Source of the DNA: Propionibacteriaceae bacterium
GTDB lineage: Bacteria > Actinomycetota > Actinomycetes > Propionibacteriales > Propionibacteriaceae
Assembly (NCBI GenBank): GCA_021323255.1
Contig: JAJTCL010000049.1
Location: 1-14,950, forward strand
Reading direction: 5' to 3'
Length of the DNA: 14,950 nt
Below the pieces are notes generated by a model, which made no database searches, was not told the DNA's origin, and was given only the letters and a program-made list of their open reading frames with translations. How positions within the stretch are numbered: the first letter of the stretch is position 1; each line of letters begins with the position of its first letter. Positions 1 to 6,248 of the stretch are shown in pieces. The position numbers and the translations under genes were made by a program.

Positions 1-381
1 GCAGTTGTGCTCACTCCCGATGGCGGCCGCGAGGCGGCCGCAGCCGCTGCTTGGCCCGACTTTTTGTTGGAAGCGGTCGACGAACTTTCCACCGCCGAGC
101 AGGCCGTCTTCCTGGGCGCCCTGGTCGCGATGATCCGTACGCTGCAGGAGAAGGGCCGCATTCCGATAGCCCGCATGTGTGTCTCTTGCCGCTTTTTCCG
201 GCCCTTCCAGCACGACAATCCTGCGCGTCCGCATCACTGTGCCTTCGTCGATGCTCCCTTCGGCGACGGCGAGCTGCGCTTGGATTGCCCAGACCATGCC
301 GCCGCGCCCGCCGACCAAGCCGCCGACAACTGGCGGACCTTCCGAGCGCCAACCGAAGCCAACCCAAGGAGGACCCCATGA
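1..381 (+). CDS. MarR-type winged-helix regulator with Cys-rich C-terminal tail (5' end outside window)
   Basis: The reading frame is open from base 1, so the gene starts upstream. The first residues (AVVLTPDGGREAAA) look like the second wing strand of a MarR regulator, whose usual pattern is an R-rich strand followed by LTxxG. A helical dimerisation segment follows (FLLEAVDELSTAEQ and VAMIRTLQEKG). The tail carries four cysteines: CVSC, then a Cys after PHH, then one in LDCPDH. I know this C-terminal Cys/His block from some actinobacterial MarR proteins. It could bind metal or sense redox state, but that is inference. The GTG at 7 is inside the domain and is not a credible start. The TGA stop overlaps the ATG of the downstream protoglobin gene (ATGA), so the two are translationally coupled. 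The regulator probably controls, or responds together with, the globin. Confidence 0.8.
   Translation, partial: AVVLTPDGGREAAAAAAWPDFLLEAVDELSTAEQAVFLGALVAMIRTLQEKGRIPIARMCVSCRFFRPFQHDNPARPHHCAFVDAPFGDGELRLDCPDHAAAPADQAADNWRTFRAPTEANPRRTP
366..372 (+). promoter_or_regulatory. Strong ribosome binding site of the protoglobin gene
   Basis: AAGGAGG lies five bases before the ATG at 378, inside the last codons of the MarR-type gene. It fixes the globin start at 378 rather than the much longer open frame that begins upstream. Confidence 0.85.
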
Positions 382-968
382 TCGAGACCGACATCCCCGG
401 CTACACCTACGGAACCGACGCGGTGCCCCACTCGCCTGTCAGCCTCGAGGAGCTACAGCTGCTGCAGTCGACCCTGCTGCTGGGCGAGGATGACCTGATC
501 GCGCTGCGCCGCTCCGGTGACCTGCTCGCTCCCCAGGTCGAGGCGATCCTCGACGTCTGGTACGGCTTCGTCGGTGCCAACCCTCATCTCCTGGCGGCCT
601 TCACCGGCCCTGATGGCCAGCCCGACCAGGCATATCTGGCCGCCGTGCGGCGGCGGTTCGGTCGCTGGATTCTCGACACCGCTCGCGCCGAGTTCGACCA
701 AGCCTGGCTTGATTACCAGCATGAGATCGGCGTACGCCACACCCGCAACGGCAAAAACCGCACCGACGGCGTGCAAGCTGCCGACCATATCCCGCTCCGC
801 TACGTCCTCGCCCTACTCATCCCGATCACGACCACCCTGAAACCATTTCTGGCTGAGGGTGGCGCGACGCCGGACGAGGTGGAGGCCATGCACAAGGCCT
901 GGGTCAAGGCCGTGCTGCTCCAGGTGATCCTCTGGAGCCAGCCGTACGTCCGCGACGGCGACTTCTAA
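378..968 (+). CDS. Protoglobin (globin-fold haem protein)
   Basis: This 196-residue protein matches archaeal and bacterial single-domain protoglobins over its whole length. It starts with IPGYTYG, has LDVWYGFVGANPHLL in the B-helix region, RRRFGRWILDT in the E-helix region, and YQHEIGVRHTRNGKN around the proximal histidine. From memory of the Methanosarcina protein, Trp60, Tyr61, Phe93 and His120 line the haem pocket. Trp61, Tyr62, Phe94 and His121 occupy the same places here, so the haem site appears intact. Protoglobins bind O2, CO and NO. This one has no attached signalling domain, so it could be a gas sensor partner, a scavenger or a carbene/NO-reactive haem enzyme. It is co-transcribed with the Cys-rich MarR-type regulator (4-base overlap) and its stop overlaps by 4 bases a small convergent ORF. 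The cellular role is not shown by the sequence. Confidence 0.95.
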   Translation: MIETDIPGYTYGTDAVPHSPVSLEELQLLQSTLLLGEDDLIALRRSGDLLAPQVEAILDVWYGFVGANPHLLAAFTGPDGQPDQAYLAAVRRRFGRWILDTARAEFDQAWLDYQHEIGVRHTRNGKNRTDGVQAADHIPLRYVLALLIPITTTLKPFLAEGGATPDEVEAMHKAWVKAVLLQVILWSQPYVRDGDF

Positions 969-1183
969 GAGTCGGGCTCGGGCGGTTCGGTTGGGTCGGC
1001 GTCCGGCGGGTTGTCCTTGAACGCTTCACGTGCCGCCTCCCGGGCCTGGTCGAGAGCGTCCTGGGAGCGTTGCAGCGGCTCGATATCGATGTCGGGGTCG
1101 CCGTCGGCGGTGCCGACGTTGGTGGTGTCGATGTCGGGGGGCTGGTCGTGGAGGTCTGGGTCGGCGTCTTGCTCAGTGTTCAT
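965..1183 (-). CDS. Small acidic hypothetical protein
   Basis: This is a 72-residue ORF from the ATG at 1183. It is very rich in Asp, Glu and Pro: an N-terminal disordered stretch (MNTEQDADPDLHDQPPD), a short amphipathic helix (SQDALDQAREAAREAFKD), and a Pro/Glu tail (EPPEPDS). The low-complexity acidic ends and the single helix resemble small uncharacterised actinobacterial proteins, but I do not recognise a named family. The frame stays open upstream to 1474, but the extra residues are Arg/Pro/Ser-rich and look like antisense noise of the broken phosphotransferase gene, so I prefer the internal ATG. No good Shine-Dalgarno is visible. It converges on the protoglobin gene with a 4-base overlap of the ends. 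Confidence 0.55.
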   Translation of the reverse strand: MNTEQDADPDLHDQPPDIDTTNVGTADGDPDIDIEPLQRSQDALDQAREAAREAFKDNPPDADPTEPPEPDS

Positions 1184-1360
1184 GGCCACGGGTATACACC
1201 GTCGCACGCGGCAGTCATCACCGTGTCGGGGAAAGCTCGGGATGCCGCCCGGTGGGAGCGGCTGCCGGATCACTCCGGGACAATTTCGCTTTTCCGCCTG
1301 AACAACAACTCCCCGGCTTCGTAGAGCGTCCCGCCGAATGCGAGAGGCTGGCGTACGACG

Positions 1361-1577
1361 GTGCGACTGCACCACGACGAAGTGCGGATCGACGAGGCCC
1401 TCGGTCGGCAGCTCCTCCGAAGGCAATGGCGCCGACGACGCAACCTGGGCCCGCGCACGCGGTTGGGCGCTCACGCAAGGCCTGGAGGCGCTGCCCTATT
1501 ACTTCAACAGCCACCCCGGGATGGTCGCGATGGCACGCCGAGTCATCCGCGCGACGCTCAATTCCCAGGAGTAAGAG
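1361..1577 (+). pseudogene. Aminoglycoside phosphotransferase (APH) family gene collapsed by an internal deletion
   Basis: Two ends of one gene family are joined with the middle missing. From GTG 1361, frame 2 reads LHHDEVRIDEALGRQLLRRQW, which resembles the N-terminus of actinobacterial APH-family kinases (EVxIDxxLVRRLLxxQFPQW). At about 1420-1430 the signal switches to frame 3, where DDATWARARGWALTQGLEAL and ALPYYFNSHPGMVAMARR match the C-terminal helices of the same family, ending at the TAA at 1575. The whole kinase core is gone, including the nucleotide loop, the HGDLxxxN catalytic loop and the DFG-like motif. A full gene is usually around 900 bases and this remnant is about 217. The join also shifts frame, so no fused protein can be made. 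Confidence 0.75.
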
Positions 1578-1657
1578 CGGCCAATAGTGGGGGTTGTTGT
1601 TGAGTGGCGGCAGATAACGATCAGGCCTAACGGCGAGGTCGTCAGAGCGTCCAGCGC

Positions 1658-2155
1658 TCAGGCGCCCTGACATTCGTCCCGCTGCCGGGCCAGTTCCTCT
1701 ACCGCACTCGGGAGGGTCGTCTCGAAGTCGATCAGCTTCGCCCATGTCGGTACGACGATGATCCGGACCATGCCGTCGTAGAGCGAACGCACCTCGGCCT
1801 CCCACTCGACCCGTTGCTCGGGCGTCATCGTGTAGGTGCCGTTTATCTGGAGGAACTCATCCGGGATGCCGTCGACGACGTCCAGCTCGGCCTGTCCGCG
1901 GATGAGCAGGATGCGCGGCGGGTGCTGTTCGGTGTCGATGGTCAGGGCTACCGCTGGGTTGTATCGCAGGGCCGGAACCTTCGCGGCGTTCTTGGCGGTG
2001 CACATGACGATCGCCGACCCATTCCATGTGAACCCGATCGGGACGCATCGCGGCGTGCCGTCCTTGGCGACGTAGGCCAGGCGGGTCAAATCGCGGGCCA
2101 GGAGGTCCTGGCTGATTGGACGCTTCAGGACGTCGTTGATTTCGCTCGGCTGCAT
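1658..2155 (-). CDS. Pyridoxamine 5'-phosphate oxidase-like FMN/F420 split-barrel protein
   Basis: This 165-residue protein has the split-barrel fold pattern: a first helix (SQDLLARDLTRLAYVAKDG), strand pairs TPRCVPIGFTWNGSAIVMCT, the segment AAKVPALRYNPAVALTIDTE, then PPRILLIRGQAELDVVDG. The KxxxLRxNPxVALTID layout is typical of small F420- or FMN-dependent pyridoxamine-oxidase-like enzymes in actinobacteria. The C-terminus (RIIVVPTWAKLIDFET) matches the usual final strand. I chose ATG 2155 because it follows GAGAGGG at a good distance and starts the conserved part. The open frame continues to 2398 only as low-quality Arg/Ser sequence overlapping the neighbour. The substrate is unknown. A second gene of the same superfamily lies upstream on the same strand, 109 bases away. 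Confidence 0.85.
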   Translation of the reverse strand: MQPSEINDVLKRPISQDLLARDLTRLAYVAKDGTPRCVPIGFTWNGSAIVMCTAKNAAKVPALRYNPAVALTIDTEQHPPRILLIRGQAELDVVDGIPDEFLQINGTYTMTPEQRVEWEAEVRSLYDGMVRIIVVPTWAKLIDFETTLPSAVEELARQRDECQGA

Positions 2156-2264
2156 GGTCAACCCTCTCGTTGGCGATCTGAGCTCAACTGTCCCGCATGT
2201 GGTGACCACCGACCAGGCCGAGTGATGGCCATCTTCGCGGCAGCCGCTGGTCAGTCCTGTACGG

Positions 2265-2726
2265 TCAAGGCCTGACATCAACGCGAACGTCGAACGGGAC
2301 ATCCGGGTCGAGGATCGAGTACTCGCCCACGTTCGCCCGGTACAGCCGGAGCCGCGCGTCCCCGGTGACCTGGTCGGACCCCCACTCCTTCTCGGCACCT
2401 TGGCGCACGGACTCGCGCGAGAAGACGCCGATCCCGTGCTCGATCGCGGCGGGGTCGGTCAGCTGCTCCGCGGTGGCGGTCATGTACACCGCTTGGCCGG
2501 TGCCCGCCGGGACCGTCGAGTCGAACACGACCAAGGCAATCTGTGGCCGCACGGCGATGTTCTGTGAGTGGCGCGCACCAGGGTGGGACACCCAGTACAG
2601 CTCCCGGTAGTCCTCCTTCGCGAACCACACCGGCGAGGCCCACGGCACCCCATCCGGGCCGGCGGTCGCGAGCACGACGTAGATACCGGCGTCGAGGATT
2701 GCACGGGCGATATCGTCGTTCGTCAC
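2265..2726 (-). CDS. Pyridoxamine 5'-phosphate oxidase family protein
   Basis: This is a 153-residue split-barrel flavoprotein-like protein. The N-terminal strands read YVVLATAGPDGVPWASPVWF, the standard start of the family. They are followed by YRELYWVSHPGARHSQNIAV (the H-S-x-N-I segment usually contacts the flavin phosphate) and PQIALVVFDSTVPAGTGQAV. The C-terminal half (RLRLYRANVGEYSILDP) fits the later strands. The start is GTG 2726. No clear Shine-Dalgarno precedes it, so a leaderless or weak start is possible. It shows little direct similarity to the neighbouring split-barrel protein apart from the fold, so the pair is not a recent tandem duplication. Activity could be reduction or oxidation of a small molecule with FMN or F420. 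Confidence 0.85.
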   Translation of the reverse strand: MTNDDIARAILDAGIYVVLATAGPDGVPWASPVWFAKEDYRELYWVSHPGARHSQNIAVRPQIALVVFDSTVPAGTGQAVYMTATAEQLTDPAAIEHGIGVFSRESVRQGAEKEWGSDQVTGDARLRLYRANVGEYSILDPDVPFDVRVDVRP

Positions 2727-2801
2727 GATGCACGAGCCTAGCTCTGAACCAGCGCCACCCGGCGAGGCTCAGCTTCCAGCTACGGGTCCCACGCTAGCTG
2801 G

Positions 2802-4171
2802 CTAGTCGAGCGGCTGAGTCAGCTCCGGTGCTGCCGATGAAAAGCCCTGGAGCTCGGCGATGACCCGTTGGGTCTGACTCAGATACGCGTTGCATCCGTC
2901 GCAGCCGGCAAGATGCTCCTCAAACCTTGCTCTCATCTCTGGCGGGAGCGCATCGTCGAGATAGTCGGCAACCAGTTCGACGAGCTGCTTGCACGCGAGT
3001 TCATCTGTACGCTGCGCCACTTCCACCGCCTCCTGCTTCGCAGTCGCAGCAACTTCGGCCGGCGCTACTCCGCGGCTGGCTCGAACACTGACGATAAGCA
3101 GCAGGCCGACGAGCACCACAGCGCCGGCCAACATGAATCCGGACCAGTGAACGCCGTTCTCTTGAGCCGTCCAGCCGAACACCAGCGAAAAAGGTAGGAA
3201 CAGCACCCATGTCATCGTCCCGGCGCCTGAGGACACGCCGGCCCTGATGGAGGAGGGCACCGCATCGTGCAAGAGCTTGCTGGCGTGAATTCCGATGATC
3301 GCCAGGACCAGTGCGAGCACAACTTGAGCTCCAGGTGTAGCTTGCCGACCAGCAGTCCGCCCACACCAAGGGTCGACACCAGTGCCGCCCAGTAGGGCCC
3401 GTACAGCACGGCTGGTGCTGCTAGCTCTACCAGCCAGAGCGGCCCAAACTCGAAGACGGCCTGGGTAAGCAGTCCGGCGGCTGCCACCAGGAACAAGACA
3501 CGGAGCACGGCCCGAGAAGTGATCATGGTCCGGAATGTCAGCGCGACATGGCTGCGCAAGGTCACGCGCTCGGCGGCCTGGTGCAGCCGGGGCTCCTGGA
3601 AGCGCAGGAACCCGATGATTGCCAGCCCGACGAGCGGGATGGTGGCGAAGTAGGTGAATCGCGTCGAGGTGTACTGGGCGAGCACCCCGCCGGCCAGCGA
3701 GCTGAGCACGAATGCTGCACTCTCGACCGCACGAACTCGGCCAATCCAGGTCTCGTAAAGCTCATTTGAGCCTGTCTCCTCAAGCACGGTGTCGTAGACA
3801 ACGCTGTCCACGGTCCCGGAGCTGAACGCGAAGTAGATCCCGAGGACCATCGCCGCGATCACATAACCGAGGACGTTCTGGCTCAGGCCGCCGATCAGGG
3901 TGCTGATCATCAGCGCCACGCAGCCCAAGATCATCACCCGGCTGCGACTCCAGCGATCGGCCAGGATCCCCGACGGCACCTCGAGCAACGGCACGACAGC
4001 GGCGTACGCGGCGGCCATCACGCCTACCGACGCCGCATCGAAGCCGATCTGGGTCATGAACAGCTTCTCGATGGGAACCCACAAGATCAGCCCCTGCAAC
4101 GCCACGCCGACCTGCAGCGGCAGCAGCCGCCGGGTGAGCGTGCGAGGTGCCGCAGCCCTCGGCTTGATCAT
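2802..4171 (-). pseudogene. MFS transporter with C-terminal zinc anti-sigma domain, frameshifted
   Basis: The 5' frame (ATG 4171) encodes a major facilitator protein: about eight membrane helices, the loop motif GILADRWSRSRVMILG between helices 2 and 3, and a sequence that holds up to GVGGLLVGKLHLELK. At about 3345-3320 the homology jumps to another frame (GAQVVLALVLAIIGIHASKL, LLHDAVPSSIRAGVSSGAG), which gives the last membrane helices. From remembered relatives, roughly one helix is missing at the join, so I infer a small deletion that was not a multiple of three. The second frame continues past the transporter into a zf-HC2/ZAS anti-sigma domain: a Cys in ACKQLVELVADYL and HLAGCDGC (HxxxCxxC), all ligands present. 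The start overlaps the sigma gene stop (ATGA). An intact parent would be a membrane-embedded transporter-type anti-sigma factor. Confidence 0.8.
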
Positions 4172-4578
4172 GATCGGCCTTCGTCTCGCCCGCGCTCGCG
4201 ACCAAGATTCTCCCGGAGCAACGCACGCGCCCGGTTGAGTACGTCGCGCTGCTGCTCTGCGGTCAGCCCAGTTACAGCCGACACCTCAGCCGGCGGGCGG
4301 CCGTCGACGTCTCGCAAGATCACGACCTGGCGCCACGAATCGGGCAGCGCTGCCAGCGCGGCCTTGAGCGCCTCCGACTTCACCGCCGCATGGCTGGCCG
4401 GCCACGGGCGCGGAAACTCCTTCCAATGATCGGGGTACGGTTCGCCGTTCCCCTGGAAGCGGTTGGAATCGACAGTCGTTGCGGGTGGGAACCACCGGCT
4501 CCACCACGCAAAGCGGTTCCCGAGTGCGCGGCCTCGGGCGGCGAGGTTGGCGATCATTCGCGCAATCGAGATCTTCAT
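4168..4578 (-). CDS. ECF sigma factor lacking region 2 (N-terminally truncated)
   Basis: The 136-residue ORF keeps the linker and region 4 of an ECF-type sigma-70 factor. The first residues (MKISIARMIANLAARGRALG) match the position right after region 2. RFQGNGEPYPDHW and FPRPWP are the linker signature of this subgroup. ALAALPDSWRQVVILRDVDG and TGLTAEQQRDVLNRARALLR form the -35-binding helix-turn-helix. Region 2, which opens the -10 element and binds core RNA polymerase, is missing. An in-frame TGA lies five codons upstream of the ATG, so it cannot be recovered by a longer start. It is coupled by a 4-base overlap to the transporter/anti-sigma gene. It cannot act as a normal sigma factor. It could still bind DNA or the anti-sigma domain, or simply be decaying. 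Confidence 0.75.
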   Translation of the reverse strand: MKISIARMIANLAARGRALGNRFAWWSRWFPPATTVDSNRFQGNGEPYPDHWKEFPRPWPASHAAVKSEALKAALAALPDSWRQVVILRDVDGRPPAEVSAVTGLTAEQQRDVLNRARALLRENLGRERGRDEGRS

Positions 4579-4688
4579 CGGCTTGCAGCCTCAGCCGTTC
4601 GTGCTGGGGCCGTGAGTGTGAACCAGCCGTCACTTCTGTCGATGACACCGTCCAGCGTGACGTTCTCGGTGACAGCCAGTTTCCTCAT
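4575..4688 (-). pseudogene. 5' stub of a dihydrofolate-reductase-like (RibD C-terminal fold) gene
   Basis: ATG 4688 starts a 37-codon ORF whose first 23 residues (MRKLAVTENVTLDGVIDRSD then GWF) match the N-terminus of actinobacterial dihydrofolate reductase family proteins (MRKLxVTENITLDGVI). A good ribosome binding site (GAGGAG, eight bases before the ATG) is preserved. The rest of the gene, normally around 200 residues, is replaced by unrelated sequence (TLTAPARTAEAASR). The stop overlaps the ATG of the truncated sigma gene (ATGA). The simplest reading is one deletion that removed the 3' part of this gene and the 5' part (region 2) of the sigma gene. The stub's start signals may now drive translation into the sigma remnant. 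Confidence 0.7.
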
Positions 4689-4755
4689 GCTCATAACTCC
4701 TCTGTCGTATCTGACTCGTCAAGAGGATCGGAATCATCGTTGAATCGTCAGGAGA

Positions 4756-5154
4756 TCACGATGCGAATGCAGTATCGCTCCATTCACCGAGCGCGTACCG
4801 AGTGCCTTCGTTGTCTTCGAACAATGCCCACCAACCGAAGTGTTGGCGGGCTGGCGGGAGGGGAAATTTCACCCCACGCGCGCTGAGCTCAGCATGGGTG
4901 CTCTCGATGTCGGCGCAGTCGAAGAACAGGTCGGAGTGGGGGAGGCGATCTGGCACCGCACGACGCGTTTCATCGGCCTGTCGCGGGCTGAGGACAAGCA
5001 GCAGGTCCTGCTCCGGTGGCCTCACCTCGATCCATCGCTCGTTGCCATAGGAATCGTCGCGTACCAGCTCAAAGCCCATGCCGGAAGTCCAGAACTCCAG
5101 CGCTGCTTGCTGATCTGTCACTGGGACGATGACCTTGCTTACTCGTGTGATCAC
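4756..5154 (-). CDS. VOC superfamily (glyoxalase/bleomycin-resistance fold) protein
   Basis: This 132-residue protein has two beta-alpha-beta-beta-beta modules: VSKVIVPVTDQQAALEFWTS then GMGFELVRDD, and PHSDLFFDCADIESTHAELS then FALFEDNEGTRYALGEW-like C-terminal strands. The last part (WWALFEDNEGTRYALGEWS) carries the usual D/E-x-x-G-x-x-Y/F-x-L ending and a possible metal-binding Glu. The start is GTG 5154, preceded five bases away by AAAGGAG (5160-5166 on this strand). Family members act on small hydrophobic or reactive compounds or sequester antibiotics, and nothing here fixes the substrate. It is divergent from a PadR gene and shares an 85-base regulatory region with it, so the PadR protein probably represses it. 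Confidence 0.85.
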   Translation of the reverse strand: MITRVSKVIVPVTDQQAALEFWTSGMGFELVRDDSYGNERWIEVRPPEQDLLLVLSPRQADETRRAVPDRLPHSDLFFDCADIESTHAELSARGVKFPLPPARQHFGWWALFEDNEGTRYALGEWSDTAFAS

Positions 5155-5172
5155 GGCGGCTCCTTTGCGGGG

Positions 5173-5200
5173 TTGAACATATGCTCGAACCGAGTATATC
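5173..5200 (+). promoter_or_regulatory. Promoter of the padR-type operon, with operator in the spacer
   Basis: TTGAAC (5173-5178) and TATATC (5195-5200) are spaced 16 bases, a plausible -35/-10 pair. It would start RNA near 5207, about 30 bases before the GTG at 5240. On the other strand TATACT (5199-5194) is a good -10 for the divergent VOC gene, but its -35 is poor. Both elements touch the palindrome at 5179-5199. Confidence 0.5.
5179..5199. promoter_or_regulatory. Inverted repeat, probable PadR operator
   Basis: ATATGCTCG (5179-5187), AAC, CGAGTATAT (5191-5199) is an inverted repeat with eight of nine positions paired. AT-rich outer arms of the ATAT type are common in PadR operators. It lies between the -35 and -10 elements of the padR promoter and covers the -10 of the divergent gene, so one bound dimer could block both directions. 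Further ATATCC/GTATCC repeats follow at 5196, 5211 and 5227, spaced 15-16 bases. Confidence 0.55.
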
Positions 5201-5239
5201 CATAATGGTCATATCCGGTACGGACTGTATCCTACCCCT

Positions 5240-5599
5240 GTGAGTTCAGCAAGTGGTTCGCCGGCACTGACGACGGCCGGCTTCCAGGTCTTGCTCGCGC
5301 TGGCATCCGGGCACAGCCACGGGTACGCCGTAATGGGGTTCGTAGATCAGCTCACAGACGGACAGGTTCGGTTGGGACCGGGCACGTTGTACCGGACGCT
5401 GGCCCGACTGGTCGCCGACGAGCTGGTCAGTGAGTCCGAAGTCAGCGACCCCAGTGCCCCGCATGACGCCCGGCGTCGCTACTACCAGCTCACCCCACTT
5501 GGTGCCCAAGTCGTCCGCGACGAGGCCGCGCTACTGGCGCGACTCGTGGATGCCGCACATACCGCAGGACTTCTCGACGGGGAACGGAGGACAACATGA
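5240..5599 (+). CDS. PadR family transcriptional regulator
   Basis: This 119-residue protein has the PadR winged-helix layout: FQVLLALASGHSHGYAVMGF (the L-L-A-L...HGY helix), then VRLGPGTLYRTLARLVADEL, the hallmark GTLYRxLxRL recognition helix. The wing is DARRRYYQLTPLGAQVVRDE, and a short C-terminal dimerisation helix (LLARLVDAAHTAGLLDG) follows. The start is GTG 5240 with no clear Shine-Dalgarno. The gene ends with a 4-base ATGA overlap with the following VOC gene. It probably represses both its own operon and the divergent VOC gene through the palindrome at 5179-5199. The ligand may be the compound handled by the two VOC proteins, which is inference from gene order. Confidence 0.92.
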   Translation: MSSASGSPALTTAGFQVLLALASGHSHGYAVMGFVDQLTDGQVRLGPGTLYRTLARLVADELVSESEVSDPSAPHDARRRYYQLTPLGAQVVRDEAALLARLVDAAHTAGLLDGERRTT

Positions 5600-6060
5600 C
5601 CCACCAGCGACCACTCGGCCTGGGCACCCACATCTTCGTATCTGATGCGGACGCCGCAGTGGCGTTCTACAGCGAAGCGTTCGGCGCTGCCGAGCTCATT
5701 CGGCACTGCTTGCCCGATGGCCGGGTGCTCTTCGTGGAGCTTGCCGTCGGCCCCGACAAGCTCCTGTTGAGTGAGGAGATCAAGGAGTTGAATGCGGTCG
5801 CCCCCTCCACGTTGGGTGGTTCACCGGTCATGTTGTTGCTGGAGCTCGAGGATGTCGACACGGCCTTCACTCATGCCGTCGAGATGGGCGCCACGGTCGA
5901 GATGCCGGTAGCCGAGATGTTCTGGGGCGAGCGTTACGGCATCGTTCGCGACCCCTTCGGCCATCACTGGTCGCTGTGTACGCGTCGGGAGCAGCTGGCC
6001 CCGGACGAGGTTGCTGACCGGGTGCCACCCGGACCGGCCGACGGGACCTGGACCGGGTAA
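5596..6060 (+). CDS. VOC superfamily protein (PhnB/glyoxalase-like)
   Basis: This 154-residue protein has paired beta-alpha-beta modules: GLGTHIFVSDADAAVAFYSE then AFGAAEL, and MLLLELEDVDTAFTHAVEMG then ATVEMPVAEMFWGERYGIVR. DPFGHHWSLCTRRE at the end is the typical PhnB-like ending (DPFGhxWsl). The GERYGxVRDPFGHxW block places it in the PhnB-like branch rather than classical glyoxalase I. The start at ATG 5596 follows GGAGG (5586-5590) and overlaps the padR stop. It is unlike the divergent VOC protein in sequence, so the locus carries two distinct members under one likely regulator. The function could be detoxification or binding of a small compound. Confidence 0.88.
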   Translation: MTHQRPLGLGTHIFVSDADAAVAFYSEAFGAAELIRHCLPDGRVLFVELAVGPDKLLLSEEIKELNAVAPSTLGGSPVMLLLELEDVDTAFTHAVEMGATVEMPVAEMFWGERYGIVRDPFGHHWSLCTRREQLAPDEVADRVPPGPADGTWTG

Positions 6061-6216
6061 GCCGTACGCGAGAGGAAGCGACTTGGCGGAATCTGGCTTC
6101 GCGAACGGCCCTACTACGGACAGCACCTGCCGAGGCTGCGCAATGTCAAAGCTCGCTACGACCCCGACGACTTTTTCCATCACGGGCAGTCAATACCTCC
6201 GATTCTTGAGGAGTGA
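6061..6216 (+). pseudogene. C-terminal stub of a berberine-bridge type FAD-linked oxidase
   Basis: Directly after the VOC stop the same frame is open to the TGA at 6214-6216. The segment RPYYGQHLPRLRNVKARYDP then DDFFHHGQSIPPILEE is the end of the BBE domain of FAD-linked oxidases (usual form AYYGxNxxRLxxVKxxYDPxxxFxxxQSIP). Everything before the YYG motif is lost: the FAD-binding domain, with its covalent His/Cys sites, and the substrate domain. The few residues upstream (RKRLGGIWLRE) may be a degraded or shifted part of the DPxLxxW motif. No start codon gives a meaningful protein. The stub sits right before the SMP-30 gene, so the lost gene may have been its operon partner. Confidence 0.7.
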
Positions 6217-6248
6217 TACGAACTTGCCCGTACCCAAAGGAGATCGAC

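Noticed and set aside
1270..1361. Minus-strand fragment reading RQPLAFGGTLYEAGELLFRR just before a stop at 1270, protein-like in composition
   Set aside because: It resembles the end of a real gene but I recognise no family. It lies next to the APH remnant and is only about 30 codons, so I did not call it. A protein search of this stretch would decide.
1645..1659. GAGCG-TCCAG-CGCTC hairpin at the end of the first split-barrel gene
   Set aside because: The stem is only five base pairs, it overlaps the stop codon and has no T-tract. Chance occurrence is likely at this GC content.
2794..2805. CTAGC-TG-GCTAG palindrome at the end of the transporter gene
   Set aside because: It is short, includes the stop codon and has no further support as an operator, terminator or attachment site.
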